A stretch of 6,774 nucleotides of DNA from Methanoregula sp. (GCF_002835825.1 NZ_PIZH01000091.1:1-6774); one strand, 5' to 3'; counted from the stretch's first letter, positions 1 through 6,715 are shown. Notes: a model not told the origin generated them from the letters alone. Program-made: numbers and translations.

Positions 1-1205
1 TTCAGGGTGCTCTTCGTGAGCGGGCTCTTGGTGTCCGGCTCCATGCCAAAGTTGGGGGTGTTCACGAAAAGGTCAGGGTGGATCGTGTCGAACGTGTCCC
101 AGGCCGCCCACCGGCAGCCAAAGCGCTTTGCCAGTTCCTTTGCCCGTTCGGGGGTACGGTTCAGGATGGTGACATCCATGTCGAGATCTCTCATCGCGTA
201 GGCCGCCGCCGATGCGACTCCGCCGGCCCCGAGCAGGACGGCCTTTGAACCCTTCATCGTCACGAGCGGTTTCCGGATGCCGAGCCAATCCGTATTGTAC
301 CCGATAGCCTCACCGCAGGCAAAGACCACCGTGTTCACGGCCCCGATCTGCTGCGCCGCGTGCTCGTCTACTTCGTCGCAGTATGTTATCACATCCTGTT
401 TGAATGGGGTGGTGACCGAAAGGCCCTTTGCACCGATGGATTTTGCCACCTCTACAATCTGGTCGAGCTCCGGGTCCTCGAAGAGCGTGTAGAAGCAGTT
501 GAGGCCGTACTCGGCAAAGAGCCCGTTGAAAAGGGTGGGACCTTTGCTGTGGGCGCACGGGTAGCCAGCAACCCCGAGAAGCCGGGTCTGCGGATCGGAG
601 GGCGGGTCGTGCAGGAGATCCTCCAGCCGACGGAGTGCAGGTGCGGGAATCCTCCCGCTCCGGAAGAACGCGAGCGCTTCTTTCCGTGCTGCCGCTGCTG
701 CTGTCCCGGCCTGCAGGAGGCTGGCAATCTTTGCTGCCGCTGTCTCCACGGTCGTATCGCTCGTGTCGAAGCAGAAATCCGAGGATGCGTAATAGTTCTG
801 CCGCCGCCGGTCCATCATTACGGCAATTTCCTCCCTGAGGGGCAGGCCCGTGAGCGGGGGGCGTGACGAGTGGTTGATCCGCTTCTCGATCGTGTCGATG
901 TCCGCGGTGAGGAGGACGACAGTGCTGCCGCGCCGGAGGTTTTCCATGTTGCGCGGGTCCGTGACGATCCCGCCTCCGGTCCCGATGACCGCGTCTGCTG
1001 CCGGGAGCGAGGCGGTCACCTCACGCTCGATGTCGCGGAACCGCTCTTCGCCATCCTCGTGGCAGATGTCGGGGATGGACCTGCCGGTCCTCTGCTCGAT
1101 AAGGGCGTCCGTGTCGATGAACGGCACGGAATACTTCTTCGCAAGCTCCTTTCCGATCCCGGTCTTGCCGGTGCCCCGGTAGCCCGTCAGCACGATCCGT
1201 TTCAT
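1..1205 (-). CDS. aroK/aroE: Bifunctional shikimate kinase-shikimate dehydrogenase fusion, 3' end cut by the window
   Basis: I translated this frame by hand: ATG at 1205 and 401 open codons to the window edge. Residues 1-165 form a P-loop shikimate kinase (ATP + shikimate to shikimate 3-phosphate). They show Walker A GYRGTGKT (8-15), FIDTD (29-33; D31 and D33 for metal and shikimate), FRDIE (56-60), the GGG loop (77-79), lid RPPL (115-118) and RRRQNYY (133-139) with the expected shikimate-binding Arg. A linker of about 40 residues with an Ala run (169-173) follows. Residues 208-401 form shikimate dehydrogenase (3-dehydroshikimate + NADPH): AHSKGP (218-223), SVTTPFK with catalytic K269, IGAVNT (287-292), YNTDW with catalytic D306, the nucleotide loop GAGGVAS (326-332), NRT (349-351; suggests NADP) and VNTPNFGM (381-388). 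Roughly 70-90 C-terminal residues lie outside. It overlaps the stop of aroA by ATGA. The Shine-Dalgarno signal is weak, so translation is probably coupled. Both domains look intact. Confidence 0.93.
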   Translation of the reverse strand, partial: MKRIVLTGYRGTGKTGIGKELAKKYSVPFIDTDALIEQRTGRSIPDICHEDGEERFRDIEREVTASLPAADAVIGTGGGIVTDPRNMENLRRGSTVVLLTADIDTIEKRINHSSRPPLTGLPLREEIAVMMDRRRQNYYASSDFCFDTSDTTVETAAAKIASLLQAGTAAAAARKEALAFFRSGRIPAPALRRLEDLLHDPPSDPQTRLLGVAGYPCAHSKGPTLFNGLFAEYGLNCFYTLFEDPELDQIVEVAKSIGAKGLSVTTPFKQDVITYCDEVDEHAAQQIGAVNTVVFACGEAIGYNTDWLGIRKPLVTMKGSKAVLLGAGGVASAAAYAMRDLDMDVTILNRTPERAKELAKRFGCRWAAWDTFDTIHPDLFVNTPNFGMEPDTKSPLTKSTL

Positions 1206-2467
1206 GGTATGAGGCCCTTCATTGCATCCCAGAACCCCGGGAACGACTTGTTTACGCACTCCGCGCCCGCGATCTCCATCCCGCCGACTGCAAGCCCAAG
1301 GATGGCAAAGCTCATCGCGGTCCGGTGGTCGTTTTCCGGGTCGATGGTGCCCCCGTGGAGCGGGGCGGGATGGATGGTGATCGAGTTGTCATTCACGCTT
1401 ACGTCCCCGCCCAGCGCTCTGAGGCGTTCCGCGGTTCCATTGATACGGTCGCTCTCCTTGAACTTTAAATGACTGATTCCGGTTATGGTGGTCGGGGTGG
1501 ATGCCTTTGCCGCGACCATGCAGAGCGTCTGGACGGTGTCGGGCGATGCAGACATGTCGAACGTGATGCCACGGAGTGTGCCGGTGCCTTCGACCGTTGC
1601 CGCGTCCTTTCCGTACGTGACGGTGCAGCCCATTTCTGCGAGAGCGTCAAGGAATCTCCGGTCTCCCTGCACGGAGTCCGGCGCGAGTTTTGTCACGGTC
1701 ACCTTGCCGCCGCAGAGCGCTGCGATGGCAAAGAAGTACGAGGCCGAGGAGTAATCTCCCTCAATCGCGTAGCGCCGTCCTTTGTAGTGGTTGCGGGTGC
1801 TGACCGAGAACCGCTCGTACCCTTTCCGTTCCACCTTCGCCCCGAATGCTTCCATCACCGCGAGGGTGATGTCGAGGTACGAGGCCGATGCCGGGGGCGA
1901 CGGGATCGTGACTACGACCTCCTTCTCTGCATAGGGAGCGGCCATGAGGATGGAAGAGATGAACTGGCTGCTGACCGAGCCGTCGATCCCGACGGGCCCG
2001 CCGCGGAGCTTCCCGCTCACTTCCAGCGGCGGGTATCCCGGCTGCTTCTGGAATCTGACCGTTCCCCCGATGGCGGGAAGTGCCTCCGCGAGCGGCCCGA
2101 TCGGGCGTTCCTGCATCCTTGCGCTGCCGGTGAGGACAACCGGGTTGTTGCAGAGCAGGGCGAGCGTTGTCAGGAGCCGGAGGCTGGTGCCGGAGTTGTC
2201 GAGGTCGAGCGTTGTCGGGTTTTTGTCTTTGAACGCGCCATTGCAGCCGGTGATGATGAGCCGGTTCGGCTGCTCCTCGATTGCGACACCAAGGCGACGG
2301 AGGGCCGTTGCTGTATACTGTGTATCCTCGGAATCAAGCGGGCGGAAGAGCGTTGTCTTCCCGTCCGCAAGCGCTCCTGCGATCAGGGCCCGGTGCGTGA
2401 AGCTCTTCGATGGCGGGGCAGCGAACGTGAGGCTGACCTTCCCGGCCTTTTTTATGATCTTCTTCAT
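1202..2467 (-). CDS. aroA: 3-phosphoshikimate 1-carboxyvinyltransferase (EPSP synthase)
   Basis: Transfers the enolpyruvyl group of PEP to shikimate 3-phosphate to give EPSP, the sixth step of the shikimate pathway, in the cytoplasm. The 421-residue product has the normal family length. It shows PPSKSFTHRA (18-27, substrate-binding K21 and S22), DNSGTSLR (90-97, PEP-binding loop), MQERP (118-122), SVSSQF (164-169, phosphoshikimate-binding serines), SASPD with catalytic D310, KFKESDR (335-341) and DHRTAM (380-385). The longer open frame upstream of 2467 runs out of frame inside pheA and lacks family similarity. The start was chosen because MKKII directly precedes the first domain, overlaps the pheA stop as ATGA, and has GAGGT six bases upstream (2474-2478). 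Its stop overlaps the start of the kinase-dehydrogenase fusion in the same way. Confidence 0.97.
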   Translation of the reverse strand: MKKIIKKAGKVSLTFAAPPSKSFTHRALIAGALADGKTTLFRPLDSEDTQYTATALRRLGVAIEEQPNRLIITGCNGAFKDKNPTTLDLDNSGTSLRLLTTLALLCNNPVVLTGSARMQERPIGPLAEALPAIGGTVRFQKQPGYPPLEVSGKLRGGPVGIDGSVSSQFISSILMAAPYAEKEVVVTIPSPPASASYLDITLAVMEAFGAKVERKGYERFSVSTRNHYKGRRYAIEGDYSSASYFFAIAALCGGKVTVTKLAPDSVQGDRRFLDALAEMGCTVTYGKDAATVEGTGTLRGITFDMSASPDTVQTLCMVAAKASTPTTITGISHLKFKESDRINGTAERLRALGGDVSVNDNSITIHPAPLHGGTIDPENDHRTAMSFAILGLAVGGMEIAGAECVNKSFPGFWDAMKGLIP

Positions 2468-3261
2468 AGCGGGACCTCTGTCTTCCGGTAGCAGCCGAGC
2501 TCCTTGATCTCCGTAATTTCCTTCAGCGCAGCGAGCGCCTCGGGAGTCTTTTTTGTCCACGCAAGGTCGAGGAAGAAGACATAGTTCCCGATCCCCCGTT
2601 TCGACGGTCGTGACTCGATCCGCGAGAGATTGATCCCCCGGCTGGCAAAGACTTCCAGCAGGTCGTGGAGGAGCCCGGACCGGTCGGTGCTCGGGTCGAT
2701 GAAGACGCTGCACTTTTCCGGTCTTTTGTTCTGGGCCGGTTCTTTTGCGATCCGGACAAAGCGCGTGGTGTTGGTCCTGCTGTTCTCGGTGTTGTGCACG
2801 ATGACGGGCATTTTGTAGAGCGCTGCTGCTGTCTCCGAGAGGATGGCCCCGGCATTGGGCGTCTTCTTTGCCTCGCGGGCGCTCGATGCATTGCTGCTCG
2901 TGTGGATGACCGGCAGTCCCCACGTCTCGATCTTGTCACTGCACTGCTCGTGCGTCTGCGGGTGCGCATAGATCACCCGCAGCTTCTTCATCGGCACGAG
3001 CGAGGCGAGGTTGTGGTGGACGGGCAGGTACATCTCGGCCGTTATGAAGAGCGGGAACCGCGCCAGGCCGTCCTGCGTTTCGCCGACCCCGCCCGCCTCC
3101 GAGTTCTCGATGGGAACGATCCCGTCGCCTTCCCCGCGTTCCACCGCGGCCATGATGCTCCGGATCGTGGGGAGAAGGATAATCTCGTCCTTCTTTGTTG
3201 CGAGCTTCAGCGCCAGTTCGTGCGAGAACGTACCCTCGGGCCCGAGCGTGAGTATCTTCAT
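2464..3261 (-). CDS. pheA: Prephenate dehydratase with C-terminal ACT domain
   Basis: Converts prephenate to phenylpyruvate, the committed step to phenylalanine. The 265-residue protein is a stand-alone PDT-ACT enzyme without a chorismate mutase domain. The catalytic part shows GPEGTFSH (7-14), VPIENSEAGGV (49-59) and NTTRF (164-168), whose Thr-Arg-Phe is the family's active-site signature. The ACT domain runs from about residue 184 to 262. It has a GLLHDLL segment (196-202, in place of the usual GALYxxL) and ESRP (216-219), the element that binds Phe in feedback-inhibited enzymes. Allosteric inhibition by phenylalanine is therefore likely, though inferred. ATG at 3261 overlaps the tyrA stop (ATGA), with GGTGGAG just upstream (3264-3270). 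The stop overlaps the aroA start. Confidence 0.97.
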   Translation of the reverse strand: MKILTLGPEGTFSHELALKLATKKDEIILLPTIRSIMAAVERGEGDGIVPIENSEAGGVGETQDGLARFPLFITAEMYLPVHHNLASLVPMKKLRVIYAHPQTHEQCSDKIETWGLPVIHTSSNASSAREAKKTPNAGAILSETAAALYKMPVIVHNTENSRTNTTRFVRIAKEPAQNKRPEKCSVFIDPSTDRSGLLHDLLEVFASRGINLSRIESRPSKRGIGNYVFFLDLAWTKKTPEALAALKEITEIKELGCYRKTEVPL

Positions 3262-4082
3262 TTCTCCACCATGCAGTTGATCAGGGTATCGGTCATCTTC
3301 TGGCCTTCCTCGCAGTAGTTCCCGAGGTGGCGGCTGTTCCGCTCGAAGAATTGCCGGAAGAGCTCCGGGTCATGGCTGTTCACGACCTCCGCAAGTTCGG
3401 TTGCGGAAGCCCGGCAGCCGGCCATCACGTCCGGCACGAACGGGTTCTGCTGGAGGATGTCGGCGTAGAGCGCGGGGTCCTGCGAGAGGAGCCGGCCCAT
3501 GAGCGAGAGCTCAATCTGGTACACGGGGCTCGTGAATGCCTGCGTTGCGCGGATGTCCATCCCCAGTCTCCGCACGGTGTCGGCCATGCAGAGCGTGACA
3601 TAGTGGGTGAGGCCCTGGACCACGGCGACCATCCGGTCGTGCTCCTCCGGTGTCGTGACGGTGCACGATGCTCCTTCGTTTTCAAAGATTTGTCGCAGGG
3701 TCTTTGTCCAGGTGTCGGCAGTCCGGGCCGGGCAGACGATGATTGTCTGGCCTCTGAGGGAACTGACCGTGGGGCCGAACATCGGGTGGAGGCCGATGAC
3801 GCTCGCTTTCGAGGCGAGCATGGCTTCCACGGGCCGGACCTTGAGCGACGTGAAGTCACAGAGGAGCTGGTTGCTTTTCATGAGCGGGGTGATCTCCGCG
3901 ATGACGCGGCACGTGTCGTGGATGGGGACGGAGACGATGACGATGTCGCAGTCCTTTGCAAGGTCTTCATTCCTGAGCGCGGTCTTCCGGCCCGATACGA
4001 GGACATCGAACCCTGCCCGTTCGAAGACCGGGACAAACAGTCTCCCCATCTTCCCGGTGCCGCCGATGATTCCGACTTTCAT
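3258..4082 (-). CDS. tyrA: Prephenate dehydrogenase
   Basis: Oxidatively decarboxylates prephenate to 4-hydroxyphenylpyruvate, the committed step to tyrosine. The 274-residue protein starts with a Rossmann fold, VGIIGGTGKMG (3-13). Strand two ends in SGRK (30-33) rather than an acidic residue, which suggests NADP over NAD (inference). Further marks are SVPIH (51-55), GLHPMFGP (97-104) with the conserved H99, and QGLTHY (156-161) with H160. The C-terminal half (about 165-274) is the helical dimerisation region. No ACT, chorismate mutase or PDT domain is attached, although some archaeal TyrA proteins are longer fusions. The frame opens 13 codons earlier, but that part lies inside the upstream gene. 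ATG at 4082, one base after the aroB' stop, opens directly into the first beta strand and is the better start. The upstream Shine-Dalgarno signal is poor. Confidence 0.95.
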   Translation of the reverse strand: MKVGIIGGTGKMGRLFVPVFERAGFDVLVSGRKTALRNEDLAKDCDIVIVSVPIHDTCRVIAEITPLMKSNQLLCDFTSLKVRPVEAMLASKASVIGLHPMFGPTVSSLRGQTIIVCPARTADTWTKTLRQIFENEGASCTVTTPEEHDRMVAVVQGLTHYVTLCMADTVRRLGMDIRATQAFTSPVYQIELSLMGRLLSQDPALYADILQQNPFVPDVMAGCRASATELAEVVNSHDPELFRQFFERNSRHLGNYCEEGQKMTDTLINCMVEK

Positions 4083-4083
4083 G

Positions 4084-5070
4084 TTATTTCTCGCGGATCG
4101 TCTCTTTGACGGCCATGCCAAAATGCCTGCCGCCTTCGAGCACGGTGCCGAGAATTTTGTCGCCGGTCTTTAACTGGACGACCGAGATCGCTTTCCCGTC
4201 TTCACCCACGAGGCGGATGGTCTCGGCGTTCTGGAGGATGAGGCTCACCTTGTCTTTTCCTGAAGCAGCTTCCACGAGGAGCAGCGGCCTTTTCTCGATC
4301 TTGGTCCGGCCGATGATCGCGGAATGTGCCTGGCCTTTTGCATCCGAGACCAGCACCGAACCGCCGATCGTGAGGTCGGCAAGGTACGCCGTCTTTCCGT
4401 CCGGCAGGAGGATGTACGCGTGGACTGCGCCGGCATTCACGCGGAACGGGCGCGGGGCAACGTACGGGTTCTCGAGCGTCTCGGCATGGACGAGGAGCAT
4501 CGCGGACGAGGTGTTCCCCATCAGCATGCCGTCGCCGTCAGAGAGGATCGAGCAGGTGTCCACGCAGACCCGGTCGCCCATCCCCACGGGATGGATCTTC
4601 GTGACCGTGAAGGAGATGAGCCCGACCTTTCCGGCCTGCGATTTGATGAGGGACGCGACGTCCTTTACCACTGCGGGCTTGTCCGTTTTGAGGAGGATGC
4701 CGTATGTGCCTTTCTCCAGCACATGGAGGGCGAGCGCTGCCTCTTTTGCGTCTTTGACTCTCGCAACGATCTTATCGGACTGCGCCACGAGGTTCTCAAG
4801 CGGGATGACCGTCCAGTCGCTCGTGGTGACGATGACCGGCTTGTGTTTGCCGGCTTCCGCTGCCGCATTCTCGCTCGCCTTGTCCGTGATCGTGCACTCG
4901 GTGATGTCGCTTCCGGGTTTGATGTCGCCATCCGGGGCGATTGTTGTGATTCTGCCCAGGCGTTTCACATCTTCCGCTTTGTCAACAAGGATCGCGTCCG
5001 CACCGCTCTCGATTGCCGTTGTCGCGATCTCTTTGTTCCAGGGCCGGCACTCGACCCAGAACTGCTTCAT
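4084..5070 (-). CDS. aroB': 3-dehydroquinate synthase II (MJ1249 family)
   Basis: In the archaeal route this enzyme carries out NAD-dependent oxidative deamination and cyclisation of 2-amino-3,7-dideoxy-D-threo-hept-6-ulosonate (ADTH) to 3-dehydroquinate, replacing bacterial AroB, to which it is unrelated. The 328-residue product carries the family's strongly conserved blocks: SDWTVIPLEN (84-93), GDRVCVDTC (165-173), ENPYVAPRPFRVNAG (200-214), VHAYIL (216-221), KIEKRPLLLVEA (258-269), LQNAETIRLVGEDG (279-292) and RHFGMA (315-320). It matches my memory of M. jannaschii MJ1249 closely through the C-terminal two thirds, but is about 30 residues shorter in the N-terminal third. ATG at 5070 overlaps the stop of the upstream aldolase (ATGA). 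GGAG lies eight bases upstream (5079-5082). Confidence 0.96.
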   Translation of the reverse strand: MKQFWVECRPWNKEIATTAIESGADAILVDKAEDVKRLGRITTIAPDGDIKPGSDITECTITDKASENAAAEAGKHKPVIVTTSDWTVIPLENLVAQSDKIVARVKDAKEAALALHVLEKGTYGILLKTDKPAVVKDVASLIKSQAGKVGLISFTVTKIHPVGMGDRVCVDTCSILSDGDGMLMGNTSSAMLLVHAETLENPYVAPRPFRVNAGAVHAYILLPDGKTAYLADLTIGGSVLVSDAKGQAHSAIIGRTKIEKRPLLLVEAASGKDKVSLILQNAETIRLVGEDGKAISVVQLKTGDKILGTVLEGGRHFGMAVKETIREK

Positions 5071-5852
5071 GCGTCTTTCTCCAGCGCTTTTGCCGGGTCA
5101 ACATTGTGGTGCACGACCCGGCAGAGGGCGTGGACGAAGGCCTGCGTGTCCTTTCTCTGGAACGCGTTCCGTCCCACGCAGACACCGGCGCCGCCAACAC
5201 TGACCGAGTCGCGGATGATCTTCAGCGAGTCAAGGTCGCCGGTCTTCTCGCCGCCGGCAATGAAGACCGGGACCGAACATGCCTTCACAATCTTCCGGAA
5301 AGCTTCGGGGTCATTCGGGTAATTGGTCTTGATCATGTCCGCGCCGAGTTCTTCTGCAACGCGTACCGCGTGGCCGACCGACTGGGGCGAGAAGGAGTCG
5401 ATACCCTTGCCCCGCGGGTAGCACATGACAAGGAGCGGCATGCCCCAGCGGGTGCAGTCCCGTGCAACATTGGCGCCGATCTCGAGCATCTTCGACTCGC
5501 TTGGCGATCCCAGGTTGATGTGGATCGAGACGCCGTCAGCGCCCAGCGCGATCGCCTCTTCCACGGAACAGACCTGCACTTTGTCGTTCGGGTCCGGGTT
5601 GAGCGAGGTCGAGCCCGAGAGGTGGATGAAGAGGCCGATGTCCCGGCCATGCCTGCGGTGGCCGCGCTTCACGAGCCCCTTGTGGAGGATGATCGCGTTT
5701 GCTCCCCCGTCGCTCACGTCCGAGATGACTTTTGTCATGTCTAAGAGGCCGTCGATCTGTCCCATCGAGAACCCATGGTCCATCGGCACGATGACCGACC
5801 TGCCCGTGTTCCTGTCCATTATCCGTTCGATCCTGATGTCCTTTCCAATCAT
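5067..5852 (-). CDS. Class I aldolase, ADTH synthase / fructose-bisphosphate aldolase family, paralogue 2
   Basis: Member of the archaeal class I aldolase family that includes ADTH synthase (MJ0400; joins 6-deoxy-5-ketofructose 1-phosphate and aspartate semialdehyde) and its paralogue MJ1585 (makes that ketosugar phosphate, also called FBP aldolase). The 261-residue barrel shows VPMDHG (22-27, catalytic D25), GGANAI (49-54), HLSGST (77-82, phosphate binding), YPRGK (145-149, catalytic Y145), the Schiff-base lysine K175 in IKT (174-176), and GRNAFQ (phosphate binding near the C terminus). It is a little over 50% identical by eye to the gene just upstream. The frame opens 20 codons earlier, but that stretch overlaps the upstream gene. 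ATG at 5852 begins with the same MxGKxIRxERIM as paralogue 1 and sits five bases after its stop, behind GAAGTG. Sequence alone does not settle which aldol step it catalyses. Confidence 0.9.
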   Translation of the reverse strand: MIGKDIRIERIMDRNTGRSVIVPMDHGFSMGQIDGLLDMTKVISDVSDGGANAIILHKGLVKRGHRRHGRDIGLFIHLSGSTSLNPDPNDKVQVCSVEEAIALGADGVSIHINLGSPSESKMLEIGANVARDCTRWGMPLLVMCYPRGKGIDSFSPQSVGHAVRVAEELGADMIKTNYPNDPEAFRKIVKACSVPVFIAGGEKTGDLDSLKIIRDSVSVGGAGVCVGRNAFQRKDTQAFVHALCRVVHHNVDPAKALEKDA

Positions 5853-5857
5853 TTCAA

Positions 5858-6646
5858 TCACTTCAGTATTGCCAGTGCTTCTTCCACGCTCTTGTTCCCG
5901 TGCACGATGCACGCTGCTGCCTTCACGAACCGGTCCGGTGTCCGGTGCTGGAAGGCGTTCCTGCCAATCGAGATGCCTGCTGCACCTCCGGCCATTGCGC
6001 CTTCGATTAACTCCAGTGTTGTGCGGTCATCGGTCTTACTTCCTCCGGCCACCACGACCGGTACCGGGCAGCCCCGCGTCACTTCGCGGAAACTCTCCGG
6101 ATCACCGGTGTACACCGTTTTCACGATATCGGCCCCGAGCTCGGCTGCAACTCTCGCGGCGAGCTTGACGTGGTCGATGTCGTTTGCCTTTGCAATGTTC
6201 TTTCCCCGCGGGTACATCATCGCAAGGAGCGGCATCCCCCACTCCATGCACTCCACGGCAACGCTTCCTAAGTCCGCTAGCATCCGCGCCTCGGACTCGG
6301 CCCCGATGTTCACGTGCATCGAGACCCCGTCGGCCCCCATCTTGAGGGCGTTCTGCACGGTATTGACGAGCACCTTCTCGTTTGGGTCCGGCGCAAGCTT
6401 CGTGCTGCCCGACAGGTGCAGGATGAGCCCGATGTCCCGGCCGCCCTGCCGATGGCCGTGCAGCGCAAGCCCCACGTGCCCGATCACCGCGTTCGCCCCT
6501 CCATCAGCCACCAGGTTGACGGTCTGGCCCATGTCGATGATCCCCGGGATCGGGCCGTCCGAGACCCCGTGGTCCATGGGCACGATGATGGTCTTCTTCG
6601 TATTGCGATTCATGATTCGTTCCAGACGGATTTCCTTTCCTCTCAT
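5858..6646 (-). CDS. aroA': 2-amino-3,7-dideoxy-D-threo-hept-6-ulosonate synthase (ADTH synthase-type class I aldolase), paralogue 1
   Basis: First gene of the operon. The 262-residue product is a class I aldolase with [12 protein letters not shown] (22-33, catalytic D25), GGANAV (49-54), HLSGST (77-82), MYPRGK (144-149, Y145), Schiff-base K176 in IVKT (174-177), VVVAGG before the phosphate loop, and IGRNAFQ near the C terminus. From memory, the stretches MDHGVSxGPI, VKTxYTGDxxSFR and VVVAGGxKT match M. jannaschii ADTH synthase MJ0400 more closely than does the downstream paralogue, so I assign this copy as the better candidate for ADTH synthase. Its role would be condensation of 6-deoxy-5-ketofructose 1-phosphate with aspartate semialdehyde, feeding dehydroquinate synthase II. 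The alternative is the DKFP synthase/FBP aldolase role, with the next gene as ADTH synthase. The start ATG follows a strong but distant GGAGGTG. Confidence 0.9.
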   Translation of the reverse strand: MRGKEIRLERIMNRNTKKTIIVPMDHGVSDGPIPGIIDMGQTVNLVADGGANAVIGHVGLALHGHRQGGRDIGLILHLSGSTKLAPDPNEKVLVNTVQNALKMGADGVSMHVNIGAESEARMLADLGSVAVECMEWGMPLLAMMYPRGKNIAKANDIDHVKLAARVAAELGADIVKTVYTGDPESFREVTRGCPVPVVVAGGSKTDDRTTLELIEGAMAGGAAGISIGRNAFQHRTPDRFVKAAACIVHGNKSVEEALAILK

Positions 6647-6660
6647 AGTAGTAACAACAA

Positions 6661-6667
6661 CACCTCC
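6661..6667 (-). promoter_or_regulatory. Shine-Dalgarno site of the first operon gene, unusually far from the start
   Basis: On the minus strand this reads GGAGGTG, a near-perfect match to the archaeal 16S rRNA anti-Shine-Dalgarno sequence, within a run GGGGGAGGTG. It lies 14 bases before the ATG at 6646, longer than the usual 5-9. The in-frame codons between are GTT, GTT, GTT, ACT, ACT, so no nearer in-frame ATG, GTG or TTG start is available. Confidence 0.7.
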
Positions 6668-6674
6668 CCCTGTT

Positions 6675-6696
6675 TTTGCAAATTTCAGAATGCAAA
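6675..6696. promoter_or_regulatory. Candidate operator dyad in the operon leader
   Basis: TTTGCA (6675-6680) and TGCAAA (6691-6696) form an inverted repeat with a 10-base spacer. The left arm is also part of an 8-base palindrome, TTTGCAAA (6675-6682). It lies between the likely TATA region and the Shine-Dalgarno site, where a repressor could block the promoter. The spacing suits a dimeric helix-turn-helix protein. It is short and could be chance in AT-rich sequence. A transcription terminator is unlikely because the arms are weak and AT-rich. Confidence 0.3.
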
Positions 6697-6715
6697 CCAG
6701 AGGGCTTGATCAATA

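Noticed and set aside
680..706. GCT/GCC-rich run as a simple sequence repeat
   Set aside because: It is imperfect and encodes the Ala-rich inter-domain linker. Low-complexity linkers are common in fusions.
1..727. Separate small minus-strand open frames of 71-91 codons
   Set aside because: They lie in other frames under the continuous kinase-dehydrogenase reading frame, which has all family motifs.
1469..2491. Long plus-strand open frame (340 codons) opposite aroA
   Set aside because: It is antisense to a gene with complete family motifs. Its translation is Arg/Glu/Gly rich with no recognisable domain, as expected from GC-rich codon bias.
2468..2923. N-terminal extension of EPSP synthase by 152 residues
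   Set aside because: The extension overlaps pheA in another frame and is low-complexity Arg/Gln/Pro rich. The internal ATG at 2467 has a Shine-Dalgarno and matches the family start.
4106..5203. Plus-strand open frames of 332-365 codons opposite aroB'
   Set aside because: They mirror a well-supported gene, show no domain, cross real gene boundaries and lack a convincing ribosome-binding site.
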